Positions 43,041-52,672 of a stretch of DNA of 64,000 nucleotides are shown in pieces. Positions within the stretch are counted from its first letter, which is position 1. Each line of letters begins with the position of its first letter. Origin of the DNA: Streptosporangium album (lineage in GTDB: Bacteria; Actinomycetota; Actinomycetes; Streptosporangiales; Streptosporangiaceae); assembly GCF_014203795.1 (NCBI RefSeq), contig NZ_JACHJU010000001.1, forward strand, positions 2,914,001 through 2,978,000, in the 5' to 3' direction. The notes below the pieces were generated by a model, which worked only from the letters and a program-made list of their open reading frames with translations, was not told where the DNA came from and made no database searches. A program made the translations under genes and the position numbers.

Positions 43041-43541
43041 TCAGCCGGTTCCCCCATGCAGCACCAGGGCCCAGACAAGGCAGCCGAACGCGGCCGTGGA
43101 CGTCACCGCACGGGCGAGGTTCCAGCGGTTCCACGTCGCCTCGAAAGCCTCGCGCACCGCCGCGAGGTCGGTGATGCCGTCGGGCGCTCCGGCCGCGGCG
43201 AGCTGGTTGTTGAGCGGCACGTTGACGGCGAAGGTGATGGCCAGCGTCATGCCGTACAGCACGAGGGCGGCCACGATCCACGGCAGCGCGGACCGCCCGT
43301 CCCCGCGCAGATGAAGTGCGCCGGCCAGGGCGATCAGGACCAGCGCGCCCATGAAGGGGACGAGGAACCAGCCGTTGAGGATCTTCACGTTGATCCACTG
43401 CATCGCGCCGACGAAGGTCCGGTCGTCCGTACGGCCCAGGCCGAGCATGACCGAGCAGGCGAACGCGTAGAACAGGCCCGCCATCAGCCCGGTGGTCAGG
43501 GTGGACGCGACCAGTGCGGCGCTTCTGAACATTTCGAACAT
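43041..43541 (-). CDS. DUF1772-type membrane protein (anthrone oxygenase-like)
   Basis: A 166-residue protein with four hydrophobic helices (AALVASTLTTGLMAGLFYAF; LVPFMGALVLIALAGALHL; IVAALVLYGMTLAITFAVN; AVTSTAAFGCLVWALVLHG) and the characteristic NVPLNNQLA segment followed by FEATWNRWNLARAV. This is the DUF1772 pattern, whose fungal members include anthrone oxygenase; bacterial function is unknown. I placed the start at ATG 43541 because TTGGAGA precedes it by 6 bases; TTG 43553 is an alternative. It lies 75 bases upstream of the NmrA-type gene's stop, on the opposite side from AraC. Confidence 0.78.
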   Translation of the reverse strand: MFEMFRSAALVASTLTTGLMAGLFYAFACSVMLGLGRTDDRTFVGAMQWINVKILNGWFLVPFMGALVLIALAGALHLRGDGRSALPWIVAALVLYGMTLAITFAVNVPLNNQLAAAGAPDGITDLAAVREAFEATWNRWNLARAVTSTAAFGCLVWALVLHGGTG

Positions 43542-43616
43542 TCCATTCTCCAAGATAGAGGGACGGACCCGGGCACGCTCCCGAAAGTGTGCCCGGTGTC
43601 CGTGCCATCTGGCTTT

Positions 43617-44453
43617 TCAGTCGCTCCAGACGCCGGTTGCCGCGGCGTCGCGCGCGTAGTCGGTGAAGTCCCGGGGTTCCCTGCCCAGAGCGCGCCGGAC
43701 GCCGTCGGTCAGGTGGGCGTTGCGGCCGTCCAGGACCTTGGTGAACAGTGCGGTCAGCAGCGTCGCCTCCTCAGCCGGAACGCCGTACTCCACGAGGGTG
43801 TTCTCGTAGTCCTCGGCGGAGACCGGTACGTACCGCACCTCCCTGCCGGACGCCTTGGCGATCTCCTCGGCCGCGTCGGCGAAGGTCAGCAGCCGGGGGC
43901 CGGACAGCTCGTACAGCCGGCCCGCGTGGCCGTCCTCCGTCAGCGCCGCGACCGCGACGTCCGCGATGTCGTCGGCGTCGACGAACGGCTCCGCCATGTT
44001 CCCGGCCGGCAGCGCGATCACGCCGCTGAGCACCGGCTCCAGCAGGTAGTACTCGCTGAAGTTCTGGGAGAACCAGCTCGCCCGCAGGATCGTCCATTCG
44101 GCCCCGGACTTCCGCACCGCCTCCTCGCTGACCTGGGCCTCTTCCTCGCCCCGGCCGGACAGCAGGACCAGCCGTCGGACCCCGTTCGCCACCGCGAGCT
44201 CGGCGAAGGCGCCGACCGCGTCGGCGGCGCCGGGAAAGGCCAGGTCGGGGTAGTACGTCACGTACACCGATTCCACGTCCCGCAGCACGGGCGCCCACAT
44301 GGTCTGGTCCTCCCAGTCGAACGGGGGCTCGCCGGATCGGGACCCGGCCCGCACCGGCAGGCCGCGCGCGGTGAGCCGCTCCACCACCCGGCGGCCGGTC
44401 TTGCCCGTGCCACCCAGGATCAAGGTCGTTCGCTGATGCGTGTTCTCTGTCAT
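43617..44453 (-). CDS. NmrA-like NAD(P)-binding oxidoreductase
   Basis: A 278-residue atypical SDR. It has the Rossmann motif LILGGTGKTGRRVVERLTAR, VTYYPDLAFPGAADAVGAFA, RLVLLSGRGEEEAQ and WTILRASWFSQNFSEYYL, typical of NmrA/QOR2-like proteins. These sense or reduce quinones or bind NADP without catalysis. It is divergent from the AraC gene across 81 bases, which suggests control by that regulator. The ATG at 44453 has only GGTGGC before it. The DUF1772 gene follows on the same strand after an intergenic gap and is separately placed. Confidence 0.85.
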   Translation of the reverse strand: MTENTHQRTTLILGGTGKTGRRVVERLTARGLPVRAGSRSGEPPFDWEDQTMWAPVLRDVESVYVTYYPDLAFPGAADAVGAFAELAVANGVRRLVLLSGRGEEEAQVSEEAVRKSGAEWTILRASWFSQNFSEYYLLEPVLSGVIALPAGNMAEPFVDADDIADVAVAALTEDGHAGRLYELSGPRLLTFADAAEEIAKASGREVRYVPVSAEDYENTLVEYGVPAEEATLLTALFTKVLDGRNAHLTDGVRRALGREPRDFTDYARDAAATGVWSD

Positions 44454-44521
44454 GCCACCAGTGAAGCCGCTTACGGCGAGACGGAACATGGTCGAGAAGC
44501 GCAAATCCATGTTTATGCGTC

Positions 44522-44527
44522 TAAGAT
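44522..44527 (+). promoter_or_regulatory. Minus-10 element for leaderless araC-type gene
   Basis: TAAGAT matches TANNNT and ends 7 bases before the ATG at 44535. No Shine-Dalgarno is present, so the transcript is probably leaderless. The gap to the NmrA gene is only 81 bases and must also contain its promoter. Confidence 0.5.
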
Positions 44528-44534
44528 CGAGCGT

Positions 44535-45464
44535 ATGGATGCACTCGCCGGACTTCTGGACGGGCCCAGGGCCCGAGGAGCCTTCCTGCTGCGGTCGATT
44601 CTGAACCCGCCCTGGTCCCTGAGGATCCAGGATCAGGCACCGCTCACCCTGGTGGCCATGATGCGGGGCCGGGCATGGGTGGTCCCCGACAGCGGTGAGG
44701 CGGTGCGGCTCCACCCCGGGGACGTCGCGATCATGCGCGGTCCCGATCCTTACACGGTGGCCGACGATCCGGCCACCCCACCCCAGGTGGTGATCCAGCC
44801 CGGACAGCACTGCACCACCCCGCAGGGCGAGTCCCTGGCCCAGGCGATGGATCTGGGTGTCCGCACCTGGGGCAACAGCCCGGACGGCTCGACGATGATG
44901 ATCACCGGCACCTACCAGATGCACGGCGAGATCAGCCGGCGGCTGCTCGCGGCACTCCCCGCCCTGCTGGTCCTGCCCGAAGACGCCTGGGACTGTCCTC
45001 TCATCCCGCTGCTCGGCGACGAGATCGTCAAGGACGAGCCGGGGCAGGAGGCCGTTCTCGACCGGCTGCTCGACCTGCTGCTCATCGCCGTGCTGCGGAC
45101 CTGGTTCTCCCGCCCGGAGGCGGAGGCGCCGGCCTGGTACCGCGCTCAGAGTGATCCCGTGGTGGGCCGGGCGCTGCGGATGCTCCACAACAACCCGGCC
45201 CATCCCTGGACCGTGGCCGGGCTGGCAGCCGGGAGCGGCGTCTCCCGGGCCTCGCTGGCACGTCGCTTCACAGAGCTGGTCGGCGAACCGCCCATGACGT
45301 TCCTCACCGAGTGGCGGCTGGCCATGGCCGCCGATCTGCTGCGCGAGACCGACGTCACCATCGGCGCGGTGGCCCGGCAGGTCGGCTACGGCAGCGCCTT
45401 CGCACTGAGCGCTGCCTTCAAGCGCGTGTTCGGCGTCAGCCCGCAGGAGCACCGCGCCGCCTGA
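44535..45464 (+). CDS. AraC-family regulator with cupin sensor domain
   Basis: A 309-residue regulator. The N-terminal cupin domain (RSILNPPWSLRIQDQAPLTL, VRLHPGDVAIMRGPDPYTV) is of the AraC_binding_6 kind. The C-terminal double helix-turn-helix has WTVAGLAAGSGVSRASLARR, then TFLTEWRLAMAADLLRETDV and GYGSAFALSAAFKRVFGVSP. In this group the divergent neighbour is commonly an NAD(P)-binding oxidoreductase gene under its control, as seen here. The inducer is unknown. Confidence 0.9.
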   Translation: MDALAGLLDGPRARGAFLLRSILNPPWSLRIQDQAPLTLVAMMRGRAWVVPDSGEAVRLHPGDVAIMRGPDPYTVADDPATPPQVVIQPGQHCTTPQGESLAQAMDLGVRTWGNSPDGSTMMITGTYQMHGEISRRLLAALPALLVLPEDAWDCPLIPLLGDEIVKDEPGQEAVLDRLLDLLLIAVLRTWFSRPEAEAPAWYRAQSDPVVGRALRMLHNNPAHPWTVAGLAAGSGVSRASLARRFTELVGEPPMTFLTEWRLAMAADLLRETDVTIGAVARQVGYGSAFALSAAFKRVFGVSPQEHRAA

Positions 45465-45497
45465 GCCGCCGGCCCGAGGCCGCTTGGCCGTACGGAT

Positions 45498-46235
45498 TCA
45501 GAGCACCGGGCGCATGTGGGTGGTGAGGCGGCCGTCCTCGAAGTGGTGCACGGCGATCTGGGGCGGGAGCTCGAAGTCACGCGGATCCGGCGAGGCGAAC
45601 TCCTGGGGGAGCAACGCGGTGGAGATGACTCCCGGGGCGACGACGAGAGGCAGGCCGGCGAAGGTGGTGCTCGCCGGGGTGTGGGCGTGGCCGGCGAGCA
45701 CGGCCACCACCTGGGGATGCCGCCGCAGCACCTCCTCCAGCCGTTCGGGGGAGCGCAGTCCGATCGTGTCCACGTAGGGGATGCCCAGGGCCACCGCGGG
45801 GTGGTGCATGCCCACGATGACCGGGGTGCCGGCGGACTCGGCGAGCACGGTCTCCAGCCAGGCGATCGTCTCGTCCTCCAGGATGCCCTCCGGCCGCCCG
45901 GGGATGCTGGAGTCGCACAGGGCCACGGTCAGGCCGTCGAGCCGTAGGACCTGGTTGACGGGGCCGTCGCCGTCCTGGTCGAGAAGGACCTTGCGGAAGG
46001 CCGGGCGGGCGTCGTGGTTGCCCGGGCACACCACCGTCGGATAACGGGAGGCCAGCAGCTCGCGCGCGGTCTCGTACTCCTCGACCGAACCGTGGTCGGC
46101 GATGTCCCCGGTCACGATGACGGCGTCCAGCGGGCCGGGCAGGCTCTCCAGGTGCCGCATGACGGCCCGTGTCCGCTCGATGCTGCGGGGGGAGCCGTCG
46201 ATGTGGATGTCACTTACATGCGCCAGTGTCAGCAT
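45498..46235 (-). CDS. CpdA-like metallophosphoesterase
   Basis: A 245-residue calcineurin-like phosphoesterase. The full metal set is present: SDIHIDG (D-x-H), VTGDIADHG (GD), CPGNHD (GNHD), VGMHHPA (H) and AGHAHTP (GHxH). The arrangement matches class III cyclic nucleotide phosphodiesterases such as Rv0805/CpdA, so 3',5'-cAMP hydrolysis is likely but not certain. The start is ATG 46235, at the conserved LTLAHVSDIHIDG; a longer reading adds 41 unlike residues. A decayed HxlR gene lies just upstream. Confidence 0.88.
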   Translation of the reverse strand: MLTLAHVSDIHIDGSPRSIERTRAVMRHLESLPGPLDAVIVTGDIADHGSVEEYETARELLASRYPTVVCPGNHDARPAFRKVLLDQDGDGPVNQVLRLDGLTVALCDSSIPGRPEGILEDETIAWLETVLAESAGTPVIVGMHHPAVALGIPYVDTIGLRSPERLEEVLRRHPQVVAVLAGHAHTPASTTFAGLPLVVAPGVISTALLPQEFASPDPRDFELPPQIAVHHFEDGRLTTHMRPVL

Positions 46236-46278
46236 GCTCCAAGGGTGGCACGCGCCGTTCCTCCCTCCGCAAGGGTTC

Positions 46279-46500
46279 ATCGCCGGCGTCAGCCAGAAGA
46301 CGCTCACGCAGACCCTGCGCGGCCTGGAACGCGACGGCCTGGTCGCCCGTACGGTCACCCCCTCGGTGCCGGTCCGTGTCGGCTACGCCCTCACCGAGCT
46401 CGGCCGTGATCTTCAGCCGGTCATGCTGACCATCAAGGCATGGGCTGAGAGCCATATCGAGCAGGTCCGCGACGCCCGCGAGGCCTATGACGGCCGTTCC
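46279..46500 (+). pseudogene. Truncated HxlR-family regulator
   Basis: The plus strand encodes IAGVSQKTLTQTLRGLERDG, then LVARTVTPSVPVRVGYALTE and LGRDLQPVMLTIKAWAESHI, the second half of an HxlR winged helix. The first half (about 45 residues with the conserved CPV start) is missing upstream, where the metallophosphoesterase gene begins. The natural stop is lost at the right, where the Lrp gene ends. It is a relic between two intact genes. Confidence 0.72.
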
Positions 46501-46961
46501 TGGTCGCGAGGGCTGTCTCCCCGGGGGTCGAGGGGGCGTTCGAAGAACGTCTCCAGCACGACCACGGTCTGGGTGCTGGTGACCCCGGGGACCTCGTGCA
46601 GGCGTCTGAGCACCGCCTGCAGGTCCTCGGGGCTGGAGGTGCGCACCTTGACCATCAGGGAGGCCGCCCCGGCGACGATGTGGGCCTCCTCGATCCAGGG
46701 CAGCGCGGCGAGCGCGGCGGCGGTCTCCTCGCCGCCCATCCACGCGCTGGCATCGAGCATCACGAAAGCCGCCACGCCCTTGCCGACCGCGGCCGGGTCG
46801 ACGTCCACCGACGTCCGCCTGATCACGCCGCGCCGGCGGAGCTTGCGCACGCGCTCGTGGGTCGCTCCGCTGGACAGGCCCACGGCCTCGCCGAGCGCGG
46901 CGTAGGACTGGGTGGCGTCGGCTTGGAGCAGGGCGAGGAGCTCACGGTCGATGTTGTCCAC
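46485..46961 (-). CDS. Lrp/AsnC-family regulator
   Basis: A 158-residue Lrp/AsnC protein. The helix-turn-helix reads DRELLALLQADATQSYAALG, then EAVGLSSGATHERVRKLRRR, and the RAM domain includes EAHIVAGAASLMVKVRTSSP. It is divergent from the SMP-30 lactonase gene across about 105 bases, so that gene is a plausible target along with lrp itself. The effector, usually an amino acid, cannot be told. Confidence 0.9.
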   Translation of the reverse strand: MDNIDRELLALLQADATQSYAALGEAVGLSSGATHERVRKLRRRGVIRRTSVDVDPAAVGKGVAAFVMLDASAWMGGEETAAALAALPWIEEAHIVAGAASLMVKVRTSSPEDLQAVLRRLHEVPGVTSTQTVVVLETFFERPLDPRGDSPRDQERPS

Positions 46962-47067
46962 GATGGTTCATCGTAATGCTGAATTCTAGTCGGTCAATTT
47001 CCGGCTTGACCGAATACCATCCTGTGCTCTTAAGTAATGGCAGAACGAAATTCCAAGGATGGGGACG

Positions 47068-47967
47068 ATGGAGACGATCGAGGCGCGCTTCGAGACGCTG
47101 GACGACCGGTTCAAGGCCTGCCGGGGGGACGACCGCCTCGAGCGGCTTCACACGGGCTGCCGCTGGGCCGAGGGCCCGGTCTACTTCCCTGCGGGCCGGT
47201 TCCTGGCCTGGAGTGACATCCCCAACGACCGGATGCTCCGCTGGGACGAGATGACCGGCACCGTCGGCCCGTTCCGGCAGCCCGCCGGCTACACCAACGG
47301 CCACACCGTCGACCGCGAGGGCCGGCTGGTCTCCTGCGAACAGGGCAACCGCCGGGTCACCCGGACCGAGCACGACGGCTCCATCACGGTGATCGCCGAC
47401 CGATGGGAGGGCAGGCGGCTCAACAGCCCCAACGACGTGGCGGTGAGGTCGGACGGGTCCATCTGGTTCACCGACCCGTCCTACGGCATCGACACCGACT
47501 ACGAGGGCCACCGCGCGCAGAGCGAGATCGGGGCCTGCCACGTCTACCGCGTGGACCCGGTGACCGGAGAGGTGCGGATCGTGGCCGACGGCTTCGTCCG
47601 GCCCAACGGCCTGGCCTTCTCTCCCGACGAGTCCACGCTCTACATCGTCGACACCAGGGTCAACCACATCAGGGCGTTCGGAGTGAACGAGGACGGCACG
47701 CTGTCGGGTGGCGAGGTGCTCGCCACGTGCACGTCCGGCGCCTTCGACGGCATCCGGCTGGACACCGACGGACGGATCTGGGCCGCGGCCGGGGACGGCG
47801 TGCACTGTTTCGACCCCGACGGCACGCTGATCGGCAAAATCCATGTTCCCGAGACCGTGTCCAACATCTGCTTCGGCGGTCTCAAGCGCAACCAGCTGTT
47901 CATCACGGCCACGACCTCGGTCTACACCATCATGCTCACCGTGAACGGCGCCACCCGGCCCGCGTAG
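47068..47967 (+). CDS. SMP-30/gluconolactonase family lactonase
   Basis: A 299-residue six-bladed beta-propeller hydrolase. Metal-binding positions of the SMP-30 fold are present: Glu in RWAEGPVYF, Asn in LNSPNDVAV and Asp in GAFDGIRLDTDGRIW. It probably hydrolyses a sugar lactone in the cytoplasm. AAGGATGGGG precedes ATG 47068; an ATG at 47059 overlaps that site and is less likely. A strong terminator follows. Divergent Lrp regulator suggests nutrient control. Confidence 0.88.
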   Translation: METIEARFETLDDRFKACRGDDRLERLHTGCRWAEGPVYFPAGRFLAWSDIPNDRMLRWDEMTGTVGPFRQPAGYTNGHTVDREGRLVSCEQGNRRVTRTEHDGSITVIADRWEGRRLNSPNDVAVRSDGSIWFTDPSYGIDTDYEGHRAQSEIGACHVYRVDPVTGEVRIVADGFVRPNGLAFSPDESTLYIVDTRVNHIRAFGVNEDGTLSGGEVLATCTSGAFDGIRLDTDGRIWAAAGDGVHCFDPDGTLIGKIHVPETVSNICFGGLKRNQLFITATTSVYTIMLTVNGATRPA

Positions 47968-48018
47968 ACCGGCGGGGCCGCCTCCGCGACCGGCGGGGGA
48001 GCCACCGTCCACCACGGA

Positions 48019-48052
48019 GGTACGGCCCGCACCCTCGGGCGCGGGCCGTACC
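48019..48052. terminator. Bidirectional terminator between lactonase and ABC permease genes
   Basis: GGTACGGCCCGC and GCGGGCCGTACC form a perfect 12-base-pair stem with a 10-base loop between the two convergent stop codons. Confidence 0.8.
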
Positions 48053-48062
48053 GGACCGAGGC

Positions 48063-48797
48063 CTACTCCCACCGGAACAGCCGTGCGGCCAGCGCCCCGG
48101 CGACGAGCACGGTCACCGCCATGACCACCAGGTGCAGCGGCTGGGGCGCGTGGCCCGCCCACGTGTCGCGGAGCGCCTGGGCGAAGGGCGCCATCGGCAG
48201 GAAGTCGCCGATCTGCCGTGCCAGGTCCGGCAGGAGCTCCCGGGGGATCCACATGCCCGCCAGGAAGAGCAGCGGGAACATCAGGAGCGAGCCGATGCCG
48301 GGCGCGGCCTTGGCGTTGGGCGCCACGGCGGCGATCAGCAGGCCGAGGCCGAACATCGAGGCGCTGCCGAGCACGAACACGCCCGCGAACGCCAGGGGGT
48401 TCCCGGGCAGCGCGATGCCGAGGACGAGGTTGCCCAGGCCGACCAGCAGGGCGGTCGCGACGACCGCCACCGCGACGTTGTTCACGACCTGGGCGACCAG
48501 CAGCCGGACCGGGCCGACCGGAGTGGTGGACATCCGGCGCAGCACGCCGCTCTCCCGGTAGCCCACCAGGACGGCCGGTAGCCCGGTCAGCGCCATGGTG
48601 ACCACGGACAGGATCACCATCATGCCGGGGAGCTGGGTGTCGATCACCCGCTGCCCGCCCAGCCCGGGATCCGCCTCCTGGAAGCCGGGGATGCTGCCCA
48701 GCCCCAGCAGGAGTGCCAGGGGGAGCAGGATCGCGAAGATCGGGCCGCCCGGCTCCCGCAGGAAGAGCTTCGCCTCGGTCAGGATCATCTTGTTCAT
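48063..48797 (-). CDS. ABC-2 type exporter permease
   Basis: A 244-residue permease with six helices, beginning MNKMILTEAKLFLREPGGPI. The loop GYRESGVLRRMSTTPVGPVR is the conserved coupling segment of DrrB-like ABC-2 permeases. AAGGA lies 6 bases before ATG 48797. It follows its ATPase gene by 49 bases and converges on the lactonase gene. With the two-component system divergent upstream, it may export an antibiotic or lipid under that system's control (inference). Confidence 0.9.
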   Translation of the reverse strand: MNKMILTEAKLFLREPGGPIFAILLPLALLLGLGSIPGFQEADPGLGGQRVIDTQLPGMMVILSVVTMALTGLPAVLVGYRESGVLRRMSTTPVGPVRLLVAQVVNNVAVAVVATALLVGLGNLVLGIALPGNPLAFAGVFVLGSASMFGLGLLIAAVAPNAKAAPGIGSLLMFPLLFLAGMWIPRELLPDLARQIGDFLPMAPFAQALRDTWAGHAPQPLHLVVMAVTVLVAGALAARLFRWE

Positions 48798-48846
48798 CTC
48801 AGTCCTTCCATCGTGGAGGCCCCGGGCTTTGGCGCTGGGGAGGAGG

Positions 48847-49746
<900 letters not shown>

Positions 49747-49874
49747 ACCGACGACGCTAGAAATCTCGCGGGCCGTCCGTAATCCGCCTGGGCGCCCGGC
49801 AGGGGTGTGGCTACCTCCACCCCCGGACGGCGTCCAGCGCCACTGGGCGGAACGGAGGCCTATCGCCGACACTG

Positions 49875-51410
49875 GTGGACATGAGGCGACACGTGGTGAC
49901 GATCGGCCGGGCCCTGGCCCTCGGGGGGCTGGCCCTGACGGATGTCTTCCTGATCGGGCTGATCCTGGTCACCGCCGTCCTGACCGGACTGGGGATGGTC
50001 TTCTTCTTCACCCCCGTGGTCAGACTGGTCAGGCTCCGCACGACGGTCGTCAGGAGGGTGAACGGCCGATGGCTGGGTGTCGAGACGGCGCCGTCCTATC
50101 TGCCGCCGCCGCCCCCGCCCCACCGTCAGCCGGACGGCTGGTACCGCCATGACCGCCAGCTCTACAAGACGCCGTGGTGGCCCGCCTGGAACAACCGCTG
50201 GAAGTGGATGTTCACCGACCCGGCCACCTGGCGGGACGTCCTCTGGTTGTCGCTGAACCCGATCGTCGGCGGAAGCCTCCTGCTGCTGCCCCTGGCCGGA
50301 GTCGGGTACGGCCTGGCCATGCCGTGGTACTGGGCTCCGCAGACCGCTCCCCTGGGTGTGGCCGTCGCCGTGGCGGGGGTCGCCGCGACGCCGTGGCTGC
50401 TGCGGTTCTACGGCTGGTGGAACCACCTGTGGCTCTCCCCCACCGCCAAATCCATACTGGCCGGCCGGATTCAGCGGCTCGATCAGGTCAGGCTGGAGGC
50501 GGTCGACTCCCAGGCGTCCGAGCTGCGGCGGATCGAGCGCGACCTGCACGACGGCGCCCAGGCCAGGCTCGTCGCCATGGGCATGACGCTCGGCGCGGTC
50601 GAGGAGTTGATGGACTCCGACCCGGCCGCTGCCAAGGCCCTGCTGGCCAAGGTACGCGAGGCCTCGTCCATGGCGCTCACCGAGCTGCGCGACCTGGTCA
50701 GGGGTATCCATCCGCCGGTCCTGGCCGAACGTGGCCTGGGCGACGCCGTACGCGCCCTGGCGCTGGACAGCCCGCTGAAGGTCACGGTCACCGTCGACCT
50801 GAAGGACCGCCCGGAGTCGCCCGTCGAGTCGGCGGCTTACTTCTCGATCAGTGAGCTGCTCACCAACGCGGTCCGCCACGGAGGCGCGGACCGCGTGTGG
50901 ATCGACATCAGCACCCAGGGCAGGGCGCTGCGCGTCACCGTCACCGACGACGGCTCGGGCGGCGCCGATCCCGCACGGGGCAGCGGCCTGCGCGGCATCG
51001 AGCGGCGGCTGGCGGCCTTCGACGGGGTGCTCGCGCTCAGCAGCCCGCCGGCCGGTCCCACCACCGCCACGATCGACCTGCCGCACATGTCGGGCTGGGG
51101 CGCCGCCCTCCCGGAGCAGCCCCCGCTGTCCGGATGGCGGCTCGTCGTCGTCGGGCTCGGCTGGGGGCTGGGCTGGCTCCCCCTGTTCCCGCAGGGACTG
51201 GTCGCGATGGTCCTCAAGATCGTCGGATTCGAAGACAAGAGCTGGTTCCTCGCCCTCCACCTGCCCGAGCCGTGGCAGTGGCCGGTGATCATCTTCAACA
51301 TCGTCCTGGGCCTCGCCATGTATGGCACGGCCCTGGCGATCCCCGCCGCACGTTCACGCAGGCAGCTGATGGCGGGAGCCGGGCCGTCCTGTCTAGGATT
51401 GGGCCGATGA
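49875..51410 (+). CDS. NarL-type sensor histidine kinase with C-terminal membrane tail
   Basis: A 511-residue kinase. Two N-terminal helices (RALALGGLALTDVFLIGLIL and VTAVLTGLGMVFFFTPVVRL), a hydrophilic loop with repeated Trp, and two further helices (near residues 130-175) precede the HisKA_3 box ELRRIERDLHDGAQARLVAM (phospho-acceptor His near 224). The ATPase domain has N-box ISELLTNAVRHG and G-box VTDDGSGG. Unusually, after the ATPase domain two more hydrophobic helices occur (RLVVVGLGWGLGWLPLFPQG; WPVIIFNIVLGLAMYGTALA). The GTG start at 49875 could instead be ATG 49881. Its stop overlaps the response-regulator ATG. It probably senses envelope stress or a drug and acts on the divergent ABC exporter. 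Confidence 0.88.
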   Translation: MDMRRHVVTIGRALALGGLALTDVFLIGLILVTAVLTGLGMVFFFTPVVRLVRLRTTVVRRVNGRWLGVETAPSYLPPPPPPHRQPDGWYRHDRQLYKTPWWPAWNNRWKWMFTDPATWRDVLWLSLNPIVGGSLLLLPLAGVGYGLAMPWYWAPQTAPLGVAVAVAGVAATPWLLRFYGWWNHLWLSPTAKSILAGRIQRLDQVRLEAVDSQASELRRIERDLHDGAQARLVAMGMTLGAVEELMDSDPAAAKALLAKVREASSMALTELRDLVRGIHPPVLAERGLGDAVRALALDSPLKVTVTVDLKDRPESPVESAAYFSISELLTNAVRHGGADRVWIDISTQGRALRVTVTDDGSGGADPARGSGLRGIERRLAAFDGVLALSSPPAGPTTATIDLPHMSGWGAALPEQPPLSGWRLVVVGLGWGLGWLPLFPQGLVAMVLKIVGFEDKSWFLALHLPEPWQWPVIIFNIVLGLAMYGTALAIPAARSRRQLMAGAGPSCLGLGR

Positions 51411-52072
51411 GTCAACGAGTCGTCATCGCCGAGGACCTCTACCTCCTGCGGGACGGCCTGGTCCATCTGCTCCAGGCGCACGGTTTCGAGGTCGCCGCCG
51501 CCGTCGAGTCCGGGCCCGAGCTGCTGAGGGCGCTGATGGACGAGCGACCCGACGTCGCCGTGGTGGACGTACGGCTCCCGCCCACGTTCACCGACGAGGG
51601 GCTCCAGGCGGCGCTGGCCGCCCGCAGAGCCGTCCCCGGCCTGCCGGTGCTCGTGCTCTCCCAGCATGTCGAGCAGCTCTACGCCCGCGAGCTGCTGGCA
51701 GACGGCTCCGGGGCGATCGGATATCTCCTCAAGGACCGGGTGTTCAACGCCGAGCAGTTCATCGACGCGGTCCGTCGTGTCGCCGCCGGGGGCACCGCGA
51801 TGGATCCCGAGGTGATCGCCAAGCTCCTGGCCAGCACCGCCCGGCACGAGCCGCTCGGCGCGCTGACCCCGCGCGAGCGCGAGGTGCTGGAGCTGATGGC
51901 CGAGGGCCGTTCCAATGCTGCGATCTCCCAGCGCCTGTTCCTCAGCGAGAGCGCGGTCGGCAAGCACACGGCCAGCATCTTCGGCAAGCTTGACCTCGCC
52001 CCGTCCGACGACGACAACCGTCGCGTTCTGGCCGTCCTGACCTACCTCAACGCCGCCCGCTCCCAGCCGTAA
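51407..52072 (+). CDS. NarL/LuxR-family response regulator
   Basis: A 221-residue regulator. The receiver domain (RVVIAEDLYLLRDGLVHLLQ) has its phospho-acceptor Asp in DVAVVDVRLP near residue 53 and the conserved Lys in GYLLKDRV. The C-terminal LuxR helix-turn-helix reads LTPREREVLELMAEGRSNAA, then ISQRLFLSESAVGKHTASIF. It overlaps the kinase gene by 4 bases (ATGA), so the pair is coupled. The nearest likely target is the divergent ABC exporter operon. Confidence 0.94.
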   Translation: MSQRVVIAEDLYLLRDGLVHLLQAHGFEVAAAVESGPELLRALMDERPDVAVVDVRLPPTFTDEGLQAALAARRAVPGLPVLVLSQHVEQLYARELLADGSGAIGYLLKDRVFNAEQFIDAVRRVAAGGTAMDPEVIAKLLASTARHEPLGALTPREREVLELMAEGRSNAAISQRLFLSESAVGKHTASIFGKLDLAPSDDDNRRVLAVLTYLNAARSQP

Positions 52073-52174
52073 CCGCCCACTCCGCCGGTCGGCCACGCCT
52101 CGAACGGCGGTGCCCGGGTGAGCCGCGGCCCGGCCGCGCCCCGGTGAGCCGCGGCCCGGTCGGCGGCGCCTCGG

Positions 52175-52657
52175 TCACTCGCGTCCGAACGGCGCCATGG
52201 CCTTGCAGCCGCCGGGGAAGTCGCGTGCCTGGGCGTGCAGATTGTCGGAGAACCGGCCGAGCAACGAGACCAGTTGGGCGCGCTCCTCGGTGGTGAACGT
52301 CTCGGAGAGCATGCGCTCGACCGCCGACGCGGAGGCGTCGGCCTCCTCCAGCACGATCCGTCCTTTCTCCGTCAGCCGGGTCTCCAGCACGTTGCGGTGC
52401 CATGGGTGCGCGGTCCGCTCGACGAGCCCCTTGTTCTCCAAATTGCCCAGGATCGTGGCCATCGTCTGCGGGGTCACCAGGCACGCACGGGCCAGCGCGG
52501 CGGCCGACATGCCCGGACTTCCGCCCAGGAAGTAGAGGGCCTGGTACTGCGGCACGGTCAGGCCGGATGGTTTGAGCACCACGTGCTTGAGCGCCATCAG
52601 CTCCTGCTCCGCCCGTTTGACGTGGCTTCCCAGTCGCTCCTCCGGAGGCATTCCCAT
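52175..52657 (-). CDS. MarR-family regulator
   Basis: A 160-residue MarR protein with winged helix SGLTVPQYQALYFLGGSPGM, then LARACLVTPQTMATILGNLE and GLVERTAHPWHRNVLETRLT, and long dimerisation helices at both ends. On the minus strand TAGGAT (52665-52670) lies exactly 7 bases before ATG 52657, so the transcript is probably leaderless, and this decides the start. It diverges from an MFS exporter gene over 92 bases that contain palindromes, the standard MarR/exporter arrangement. Confidence 0.9.
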   Translation of the reverse strand: MGMPPEERLGSHVKRAEQELMALKHVVLKPSGLTVPQYQALYFLGGSPGMSAAALARACLVTPQTMATILGNLENKGLVERTAHPWHRNVLETRLTEKGRIVLEEADASASAVERMLSETFTTEERAQLVSLLGRFSDNLHAQARDFPGGCKAMAPFGRE

Positions 52658-52672
52658 GCACAGGATCCTACT

